From: Bacteroidales bacterium
GTDB taxonomy: Bacteria; Bacteroidota; Bacteroidia; Bacteroidales; Paludibacteraceae
Assembly (NCBI GenBank): GCA_900768725.1
Contig: CAAGDU010000061.1
Location: 1-10,158 of the forward strand
Direction of reading: 5' to 3'
Length of the DNA stretch: 10,158 nt
Of the stretch, positions 1 through 5,500 are shown piece by piece. The notes under the pieces are model-generated. The model made no database searches and was not told the DNA's origin. It saw only the letters and a list, made by a program, of their open reading frames with translations. A program made the translations under genes and the position numbers. How positions within the stretch are numbered: position 1 is the stretch's first letter; each line of letters starts with the position of its first letter.

Positions 1-95
1 AAACGAAGACTATCGTGCTGAATATCCACACTGCGTATCTCTTTCAGATACTGATTTAAGAGCGAGTTCCGCTCCGACAAGTTGATTACTCTCAT
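1..95 (-). CDS. upp: Uracil phosphoribosyltransferase, N-terminal fragment (runs off the window)
   Basis: Reading the minus strand from the ATG at 95-93 gives 31 codons with no stop, beginning MRVINLSERNSLLNQ and ending near DIQHDSLR, where the window cuts the gene. This N-terminus closely resembles my recollection of Bacteroidales uracil phosphoribosyltransferases, which start with M-(K/R)-V/I-I-N-L-S-E, then an S-(L/V)-L-N-Q block and an EIR-V-IQ-D-(L/M)RF block. The enzyme makes UMP from uracil and PRPP in cytosolic pyrimidine salvage. The catalytic and PRPP-binding parts lie outside the window, so the call rests only on the N-terminal signature. A good TAnnTTTG promoter lies upstream on the same strand at 120-151, which supports the start and direction. 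The gene is divergent from aroB. Confidence 0.75.
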   Translation of the reverse strand, partial: MRVINLSERNSLLNQYLKEIRSVDIQHDSLR

Positions 96-119
96 GGTGA
101 AAAGAATTTAATTTGGCGG

Positions 120-151
120 CAAAGATACGCAAAAAAAATGAATTGAGCAAA
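120..151 (-). promoter_or_regulatory. Bacteroidota-type promoter for upp
   Basis: On the minus strand TATCTTTG (127-120) matches the Bacteroides -7 consensus TAnnTTTG. A TTTG (151-148) lies 20 bases upstream, as expected for the -33 element. The leader to the upp ATG would be short, about 20 bases. It begins GCCGCC, which is mirrored by the promoter facing the other way at 223-230. Confidence 0.7.
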
Positions 152-194
152 AACAAGCCTCAAAAACTGCCCATATTCGCCCGAAAACGCCCTT

Positions 195-230
195 TTTGCT
201 TGCATATCTCAATTATTCTTCGTACCTTTG
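195..230 (+). promoter_or_regulatory. Bacteroidota-type promoter reading toward aroB
   Basis: TACCTTTG at 223-230 matches the TAnnTTTG -7 consensus and is followed by CCGCC. The -33 element is less clear: TTTG at 195-198 is 24 bases away, a little long, while CTTG at 199-202 is 20 bases away. If this is the aroB promoter, the leader is about 310 bases and contains all the repeat elements between 254 and 551. No better promoter was seen nearer to aroB. Confidence 0.55.
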
Positions 231-290
231 CCGCCCTGAAAAAGAAGATATTTGAATAATTTTTGGGAATTGGTTTTTGGTAATGAATGA

Positions 291-395
291 AGGTAATGAT
301 ATACGAGTTGACCTATGTTGATTATCTAATGCAAGCCCCAACGGGGCGACATAACTCAATTTTGAATTGATGGGTCAACATATATATCATTGCTT
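291..395 (+). other. Structured ~100 bp element with a predicted three-way junction
   Basis: The outer arms at 295-313 and 373-391 are complementary at 16 of 19 positions, and pairing extends outward to 291/395 if G-T wobbles are allowed. Inside are two further inverted repeats. Arm A is TATGT (314-318) with ACATA (349-353), enclosing a perfect GCCCC-AAC-GGGGC hairpin (335-347). Arm B is TCAATT-TTG-AATTGA (356-370). Together they draw a closing stem with two branches. It could be a REP/MITE-like element or a leader RNA structure between the promoter at 223-230 and aroB. The fold was found by eye; no energy was computed. Confidence 0.55.
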
Positions 396-433
396 GAATT
401 AATGGTCAATTACACGTTAATTATATGTTTAAG
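396..433 (+). repeat. A/T-rich 38 bp repeat, copy 1
   Basis: This is a diverged copy of the family seen best at 2126-2163. It starts GAATTAATG, has the core ATTACACGTTAATTA, and ends ATATGTTTAAG. The core is an inverted repeat with TAATT/AATTA-type arms. Like every full copy, it contains an ATG near its 3' end, here followed by codons with no ribosome-directed context that I can recognise. Confidence 0.6.
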
Positions 434-440
434 AAAAATA

Positions 441-456
441 TCCCGACAGGTCGGGA
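441..456. repeat. REP-like palindrome TCCCGAC-AG-GTCGGGA
   Basis: A perfect 7 bp stem (441-447 with 450-456) flanks a central AG. A sister palindrome with the same centre, but with T-A replacing C-G at the inner pair, lies at 1870-1883. It is not followed by a T run, so it does not look like an intrinsic terminator. Confidence 0.6.
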
Positions 457-530
457 CAAGTTCCGAATAATTTTTGGAAATTTTTGTTGAAATAAAAAAG
501 AGTTCTTGTTAGTGTAAACTAAAATTATAC

Positions 531-560
531 GAATAATTACACGTTAATTAGATGTTAAAA
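531..560 (+). repeat. A/T-rich repeat, copy 2, overlapping the aroB start
   Basis: GAATAATTACACGTTAATTA followed by GATGTTAAAA matches the last 30 bases of the family seen at 2134-2163, 2187-2216 and 2238-2267. The conserved ATG of the repeat is the ATG at 552, the most upstream possible start of aroB. The inverted-repeat core here is TAATTA-CACGT-TAATTA (6 bp arms). Confidence 0.65.
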
Positions 561-1634
561 AACCGACCGATGTATTTTGTCCTAACCACCTCATCGATAT
601 GGCAACTCTGTCATGAATCGTTCGCCGACCAACCGTGGGCGGCGAGTCCGCGTTTAGAGATACCCGACGGCGAGCAGCACAAGACCCTCGCCACCGTGGA
701 GCAGATATGGCACTTCCTCTTCTCCCACCACGCTACGCGCGACGATATCCTCGTCTGCGTCGGCGGCGGCGTCATCTGCGACCTCGGCGGCTTTGCCGCC
801 TCCACCTACAAGCGCGGCATGCCCCATCTCAACGTCCCCACCACGCTCCTCGCCATGGTTGATGCCGCCTCCGGCGGCAAGACGGGCTTCGACTACGCCG
901 GTATGAAGAACGCCATCGGCACCTATGCGCAGCCTCTCGACACCCTCGTCATCCCCTCCCTCATCGCCACCCTCCCTCCGCGCGAACTGCTCAGCGGCTA
1001 CGGCGAGATGCTCAAGCACGCTCTGCTCGACAGCCCCGACCACTGGCATCAACTGCTCCGGCTCGACCTCGAGACGGAAGCAGGCGTGCACGCCCTCATG
1101 CCGCTTATCGCGCGCTCACGGGCGGTGAAAGCGCGCATCGTCCAAGCTGACCCCCACGAGCAGGGGCTCCGCCGTGCGCTCAACCTCGGGCATACCGTAG
1201 GCCACGCCCTCGAGGCGCAGATGCTCGCCAACGGACACCCCGCGCCCCACGGCTATTGCGTGGTCTGGGGCATGGTCGCCGCCCTCTACCTCAGCATCCT
1301 GCATAACGAGGAAACCCCCATCTCGCTTGCTTGCCCGGGTGCGCAGGCGTCCCCGCCTGCTGCGAAGTCTCCCTTTAAGGGAGATTTAGAGGGTCTTCCT
1401 TCTCTCCGCGAGGTGCTCCGCCAACTCGAGCAGGTCATGCTCCGTTACTACGGGCGCCCTGTCTGCAACTGCAAAGACCAATCTCAACTCCTTGCCCTCA
1501 TGCAGCAGGACAAGAAGAACACCGCCGCGGGCATCCGTTTCACTCTGCTCCGCCAGATAGGCGACCCCCTCACCGACGAGACCCCCTCCCCCAAATCCCT
1601 CGCTGCCGCCCTCGACTACCTCTTCTCCATTTGA
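552..1634 (+). CDS. aroB: 3-dehydroquinate synthase
   Basis: Second step of the shikimate pathway: it converts DAHP to 3-dehydroquinate in the cytosol using NAD and a divalent metal. Family motifs are present in order (numbering from 552): PDGEQHK near 38, the GGGVICDLGGFAAST nucleotide-binding loop near 71-85, VPTTLLAMVDAASGGKTG near 96-113, KNAIG, GYGEMLKH with metal ligand E152, NLGHTVGHALE with H214, and HGYCVVWGM with H233. Two oddities stand out. The N-terminus lacks roughly the first 25-30 residues usual in Bacteroides homologues, and an in-frame stop directly precedes the ATG at 552. Residues about 258-283 are an extra loop encoded by repeat DNA (1321-1384). The ATG at 552 lies inside a dispersed repeat, so the ATG at 570 (MYFVLTTSS) is an equally good start; I give the longer form. 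All active-site motifs seem intact, so it is probably functional. Confidence 0.93.
   Translation: MLKNRPMYFVLTTSSIWQLCHESFADQPWAASPRLEIPDGEQHKTLATVEQIWHFLFSHHATRDDILVCVGGGVICDLGGFAASTYKRGMPHLNVPTTLLAMVDAASGGKTGFDYAGMKNAIGTYAQPLDTLVIPSLIATLPPRELLSGYGEMLKHALLDSPDHWHQLLRLDLETEAGVHALMPLIARSRAVKARIVQADPHEQGLRRALNLGHTVGHALEAQMLANGHPAPHGYCVVWGMVAALYLSILHNEETPISLACPGAQASPPAAKSPFKGDLEGLPSLREVLRQLEQVMLRYYGRPVCNCKDQSQLLALMQQDKKNTAAGIRFTLLRQIGDPLTDETPSPKSLAAALDYLFSI
1321..1399 (-). repeat. Two REP-like palindromes inserted in frame within aroB
   Basis: Bases 1321-1364, read in reverse complement, match intergenic 2053-2096 at 40 of 44 positions. The core is a perfect hairpin GCAGGCG-TCCC-CGCCTGC (1343-1360). 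It is followed directly by a second, unrelated palindrome, TCTCCCTT-T-AAGGGAGA (1368-1384), and a GATTTAGAGGGTC tail. Together they encode residues about 258-283 of AroB (SLACPGAQASPPAAK, then SPFKGDLEGLP) and keep the frame. They fall between two helical stretches of the C-terminal domain, where family members normally have a short loop. Confidence 0.75.
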
Positions 1635-1646
1635 TATAGGTAGTAT

Positions 1647-1719
1647 CTATAGGGGCTATAGGGGCTTATAGGCTCTATAGTTTCTATAGGGTCTATAGGG
1701 GCTATAGGTTCTATAGGGT
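1647..1719. repeat. 9 bp tandem array CTATAGNNN, eight units, after aroB
   Basis: Palindromic CTATAG starts at 1647, 1656, 1675, 1684, 1693, 1702 and 1711, and the variant CTTATAG starts at 1665. The spacing is 9 bases except for one 10-base step. The last three bases of each unit vary (GGG, TTT, GGT, GTT and others). The array begins 12 bases after the aroB stop. A second array of the same type lies after the giant gene at 9816-9857. Confidence 0.85.
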
Positions 1720-1740
1720 CTCCCCCAAAATAGACAGCTG

Positions 1741-1788
1741 AATCACCTACTAATCACCTACTAATCACCTACTAATCACCTACTAATC
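1741..1788. repeat. 11 bp tandem array AATCACCTACT, 4.4 units
   Basis: Four perfect consecutive copies of AATCACCTACT occupy 1741-1784, and a partial AATC follows. There are no spacers, so it is a minisatellite-type direct repeat and not a CRISPR. Perfect identity suggests recent expansion or ongoing slippage. Confidence 0.9.
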
Positions 1789-1822
1789 TCGGCTCATCGA
1801 TGGAGAAGCACCCCCCCACACA

Positions 1823-2071
1823 CATGCCGCACCAAAGAGGCAATACAAGGAAGCAGCAGGCGGGGACGCCCCGATAGATCGGGATGTACCACCTGCGTAC
1901 CCGGACACACCCCTGCAAGAATTAATGAATAATTAAAATGACCAAGGAGGCGCGCCCCACATGCCGCACCAAAGAAGAGAAGCGCCCCCCCTACATGCCG
2001 CACCAAAGAAAAGAAGCCCCCCACAGGCCGCACCAAAGAGGCAATACAAGGAAGCAGCAGGCGGGGACGCC
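1823..2071 (+). repeat. 48 bp direct duplication with interposed purine-rich tandem units
   Basis: Bases 1823-1870 and 2024-2071 agree at all but one or two positions, 201 bases apart. Between them, the leading CATGCCGCACCAAAGAA motif recurs at 1960 and 1994, giving units of 34 and 30 bases separated by C-rich runs, with a degenerate partial unit (ACCAAGGAGG) at 1941. This looks like tandem expansion of one module followed by divergence of its tail. Confidence 0.75.
1856..1911 (+). repeat. GC-rich REP-like element interrupted by a second palindrome
   Basis: The element starts GCAGGCGGGGACGCC (1856-1870), as in the intact copy at 2057-2071, and resumes with TGCGTACCCGG at 1894. Between these lies a 23-base insert at 1871-1893 that completes the palindrome CCCGAT-AG-ATCGGG (1870-1883). 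A CC occurs at both junctions. The palindrome is a sister of the one at 441-456. Confidence 0.65.
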
Positions 2072-2114
2072 TGCGTACCCGGACATGCAAGCGAGACGCC
2101 TGCGTACCCGGACA
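2053..2114 (+). repeat. Intact GC-rich REP-like element plus partial second copy
   Basis: The hairpin GCAGGCG-GGGA-CGCCTGC (2057-2074) is followed by GTACCCGGACATGCAAGCGAGA. The segment 2053-2096 is the same sequence found inverted within aroB at 1321-1364. A second ACGCCTGCGTACCCGGACA (2096-2114) follows directly, and that tail is shared with the interrupted copy near 1892-1911. Confidence 0.75.
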
Positions 2115-2125
2115 TACCCCTGCAA

Positions 2126-2163
2126 GAATTAACGAATAATTACACGGCAATTACATGTTAAAG
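2126..2163 (+). repeat. A/T-rich 38 bp repeat, copy 3
   Basis: Near-consensus copy: GAATTAACGAATAATTACAC then GGCAATTACATGTTAAAG. It contains the arms TAATT and AATTA separated by 7 bases, then ATGTTAAAG. Confidence 0.75.
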
Positions 2164-2178
2164 AAAAGTATAGGTAAT

Positions 2179-2216
2179 GAATTAATGAATAATTACACGG
2201 CAATTATATGTTAAAG
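2179..2216 (+). repeat. A/T-rich 38 bp repeat, copy 4
   Basis: Differs from copy 3 at two positions (AATG for AACG, and ATATG for ACATG). It lies 53 bases downstream of copy 3. Confidence 0.75.
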
Positions 2217-2237
2217 GATCTAAGGGCAAAATGAAAT

Positions 2238-2267
2238 GAATAATTACACGGCAATTACATGTTAAAG
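2238..2267 (+). repeat. A/T-rich repeat, copy 5 (30 bp core)
   Basis: The 30 bp core is identical to that of copy 3 (2134-2163); the upstream 8 bases differ. The three copies therefore recur every 51-53 bases. This copy ends about 65 bases before the -7 box of the next promoter. Confidence 0.75.
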
Positions 2268-2305
2268 AACTAAAACGCAAACTTCTCCACTTTCTCCGTC
2301 AAAAA

Positions 2306-2340
2306 TTGCACAATCATTAAGAAAAAAGGTAGTAATTTTG
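2306..2340 (+). promoter_or_regulatory. Probable Bacteroidota promoter for the giant surface-protein gene
   Basis: TAATTTTG at 2333-2340 fits the TAnnTTTG -7 consensus and is followed by CACTCG. The best upstream partner is TTG at 2306-2308, 24 bases away, which is weak. The leader to the ATG at 2559 would be about 210 bases. Confidence 0.5.
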
Positions 2341-2442
2341 CACTCGATTTAGTATAACCTTAAAATAGATATACAAACGAAATAAAAAGAATCATCAAGC
2401 AACAGACGCTGACCCTTCGTCCCTGCAAGCCAGAAACTTTTA

Positions 2443-2451
2443 GGGGGGGGG
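2443..2451 (+). repeat. G9 homopolymer in the leader
   Basis: Nine consecutive G residues lie between the predicted promoter and the start codon. Immediately after comes a small GCTG-TAAAT-CAGC hairpin (2461-2473). Tracts of this length are prone to slippage, but no dependence of expression on it can be read from sequence. Confidence 0.7.
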
Positions 2452-2528
2452 TAGTAAAATGCTGTAAATCAGCGAAGTAAGTTGCTGCTCTCTCCTTGCG
2501 AGTCTATGTGCTTGATTGTTCGACCGTC

Positions 2529-2555
2529 AGCGGATTGCTAAATAAAAAATCCGCT
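2529..2555 (+). promoter_or_regulatory. Hairpin abutting the start codon of the giant gene
   Basis: AGCGGATT (2529-2536) and AATCCGCT (2548-2555) form a perfect 8 bp stem around an A-rich 11-base loop. The stem ends three bases before the ATG at 2559. Bacteroidota start regions are usually A-rich and unstructured, so this stem may limit ribosome entry or present the A-rich loop. Confidence 0.55.
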
Positions 2556-2558
2556 ACC

Positions 2559-5500
2559 ATGAAACACCTATTCTCTCGTTCTCTCATTCTCTTTGTGTCA
2601 ACGCTCGTTTCTCTCTTTATCGCTACCCAATCCGCTTGGGGAGTCACGTTGTTAATAAATAGTGATAACGTTAAGACGGCAGATATTAGCAATGATAAAT
2701 TGGCGCAATACGAATATTCTAATAATGCGAATATTGCAACTTGGAAATTATGTTCTTTCACGAAAGAATCAGCATATACCTTTACGAACTCCAAAAACTA
2801 TACTATTCAATCCATAACTTTTGAAGGAGTAGCAGTTAATAATGATAATAAAGAGGGAACCATAACGATATCCAATGGGACAACGACCGCTACAGGGAAA
2901 ACAACATGGAACAACAGAAAATCAACGACTCTTACTACTTTGGCAATTGATCTTTCCAAATTATCCATAGGAAATACTTTTACCATTGAAACGACTTATG
3001 GTCTTGCTCTCCGATTTACTATAACCTATACCGCTTCATCCTCTTCAACAACTTACACCATTACCTACAACACCGATGGAGGGGATGCTATTGCTCAGGA
3101 GACGAATGCGACGGCTCTGCCTAACTCGTTGCCTACGCCTACCAAAGAAGGATATCGGTTTGACCGCTGGTACACCGATGAGGCACTTACTATTCCCGCT
3201 GAAGCAGGTGCTACTCTCTCCGACAACATCACCCTCTACGCGCGGTGGAAGCAACTCTATACAGTAACCTATGACCTGAATGGCGGTAATGGTACTGAGC
3301 CGACGCAGGCGAGCCTTTGCGAAGGGGAGACTTTCAAAGTTGCCTCCGCAGACGGTATCACCAAAACCGGCTACACTTTCGCCGGCTGGAGCGATGGAAG
3401 CAAAACATATACCGCAGACGAGACCTATACCATGGGCACTGCCAATGTAATCCTTACGGCGCAGTGGACAGCCTTGCCCGTCTATACCGTAACTTTCGAA
3501 TACAACGATGAGGAGGTTACTGCCTCCAACTCCGAAAATTGTTGCAAAGGCGACGCCGTCTCCCTCCCCACGCCTACGCGCACAGGCTACACCTTCAAGG
3601 GTTGGTACGATGCTGCCACCGGTGGCAACCTTATTGGCAAAGCAGGTGCTTCCTACACCCCCTCCGGCAACATCACCCTCTACGCACAGTGGGAGAAACA
3701 AAATGGTGTTAGTATTGTCATCTTCGATGGTGCTAAAGATACACAAACCACATCCACGAAAGGTACGAGCTATACTGAAGGCACAGACCATTCCGATGCT
3801 ACCACAGGGTTTCAATGGAAACTCAACGGACAGAAAGATAACCTTGTAGATGTGAGAGGCTATACTCCCGCTACCTATTCCAATGCTATACGACAAGGTG
3901 GTAGTAGCGCAGAATATAACATTATGTTCGTAGTGCCGGATGGCTATGCCTTGACGCTTAACATCGCCTATGCCTCAAGCAATAATGGCAAGTTTTTCGG
4001 GCTAAACAAAGGAACTGCAGTCGCAGCCGACGGGAAAAGCTGCTCCGAATGGAATGCAAAGATAGCGGCAGAAAAAACAATCTATGAAGTAGAGATTGCC
4101 GACTTAGCGGCAGGCACCTACTACTTGCAGGGGGCAGGTGATGCTTGCTATTTCGCTTATATCAAAGCCACCGTCAAGAAGTCATGCAACTCTGCCGGTC
4201 TGTCTTTCCCGCAGGCGAAATATACAGTGGAATTGAGTTCGAGTTTTACTACTCCTACGCTCACCAAAACCACCACGGCTACTGCTACCTACACCAGCAG
4301 CAATACAGCGGTGGCTACGGTAGATGAGAACACAGGTGCTATCACACTCGTTGGCAAAGGTACCACCACCATCACCGCCTCCACCCCTGCTGATGGCGAC
4401 TACTGCGCAGGAGAAGCCTCCTACCAACTGACCGTTACGCTCCCTGCCTGCCAGACACCGACCATCACCACCCAACCTGCTGCTTCCGCAACCTACTGCG
4501 CGGGCGAGACTATCACTGCCTTGTCGGTAGTCGCAAGCGTAACCGATGGCGGCACGCTCTCGTACCAATGGAAGAAAGACGGTGAGGATATCAAAGATGC
4601 CACCAATGCTACCTACACCCCCACGGAGGCAGGCACCTACACCTGCGTGGTTACCAACAACCTTGCTAACCACACCCCCGCAAGCATCACCTCCGATGCG
4701 GCGGTTATCACTATCAATCCCGCCCCCTCTATCACCACTCAGCCCACCTCGGTATCGGTAACCGTCAGAAACCCCGCTACGCTGACCGTCGTGGCGACAG
4801 ATGCCACCGCCTACCAATGGTACACCTGCGACAACAACGGCGACACCCCCACGGAGATAATCGACGAGACCAACAACACGCTCACCATCACCCCCGATGC
4901 CCTCGGCACTATATATTATAAGGTAATCGCATCCAACGCCTGCGGCACAGCCACCTCCGACGTGGTTTCCATCACCGCCACCGATGGTCCCTGCTTCTCC
5001 ATGCAAGTCACCGCCACCAGCGGCTCTGTCAGCGGACAAACGACATTAACTGATTCCCATGCCACTATCACAGGAGGTGAGGTACTATATGATAGGGAAG
5101 CCAAAGAATCATTGGCATTTGCTTCTGAGGGTATTAAGTTTAACTCCAATAGTGATTATCTAAAAGTTACTCTCTCTGAGGGTGTTGTTTTGGCTCAAGG
5201 ATCTCAGATAAAGGTATCTTATAATATTGGCTCTGATGATAGAGGTATTAAGATATTAAAGTCAGATCGATCGACAGAAATATGCTCATTCAGCAATAAA
5301 AAAGGTACTTATACGGAGACATTCACTATTAACTCAAGTATGTCTGAAAATGTCTTTTACATAACTCGTGTGGCAGGTACTGCTTATCTCAAGAGCATAG
5401 AGATATCGGGCTGCGGTAGAGAGTGTCTTGAGACTAAGCCGACCCTTACGGCGAATAAGACTGCTTTGTGCGGTACGGGGAACGTGGTCTTTACTGCCAC

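Larger units (their letters stand above)
115..235. repeat. Inverted repeat formed by the two divergent promoters
   Basis: GGCGGCAAAGATACG at 115-129 and CGTACCTTTGCCGCC at 221-235 are reverse complements at 14 of 15 positions. Each arm contains a -7 box plus the first transcribed bases. The 91 bases between the arms are A/T-rich and hold the -33 elements. Confidence 0.65.
254..480 (+). repeat. Dispersed GAATAATTTTTGG repeat, two copies
   Basis: GAATAATTTTTGG followed by (G)AAT occurs at 254-270 and again at 465-480, flanking the structured element and the first 38 bp repeat copy. Both copies are followed by T-rich sequence. No function is apparent. Confidence 0.4.
1635..2332. other. Gene-free repeat mosaic between aroB and the giant surface-protein gene
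   Basis: I see no credible gene here. From left to right it holds the 9 bp CTATAG array, the 11 bp array, a purine/C-rich block of ~30 bp units (1799-2071), two G/C-rich REP-like elements oriented alike (1851-1911 and 2053-2114), and copies of the A/T-rich 38 bp repeat (1919-1940 partial, 2126-2163, 2179-2216, 2238-2267). Apparent reading frames on the minus strand are translations of the repeats. No clear intrinsic terminator for aroB was found. Confidence 0.8.

Noticed and set aside
291..395. Known riboswitch or tRNA-like RNA
   Set aside because: The fold has three stems but I could not match it to any named riboswitch, T-box or tRNA; no conserved motif of those families is visible.
441..456. 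Intrinsic terminator
   Set aside because: The palindrome is followed by CAAGTTCCG, not a T run, and there is no upstream plus-strand gene to terminate.
1741..1788. CRISPR array
   Set aside because: The 11-base units are contiguous with no spacers, and no cas gene is present.
1794..2150. 118-codon open frame on the minus strand in the repeat region
   Set aside because: Its translation is just the repeats read twice (CPGTQ, RPRLLLPCIASLVR, LVRHVGG); it has no leader and ends in array sequence.
1635..2332. Remnant insertion sequence with transposase
   Set aside because: No DDE, HUH or other transposase fragment is readable in any frame; only short non-coding repeats are present.
2496..2558. 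TTG start giving 21 more residues to the giant protein
   Set aside because: It would place MRVYVLDCS ahead of a textbook signal peptide and read through the 2529-2555 hairpin; the ATG at 2559 is much better.
3045..5039. Two minus-strand frames of about 283-285 codons opposite the giant gene
   Set aside because: They lie antisense to a well-supported coding frame with recognisable domains; their Gly/Ser/Val-rich low-complexity translations are what the Thr/Ala-rich codons give on the other strand.
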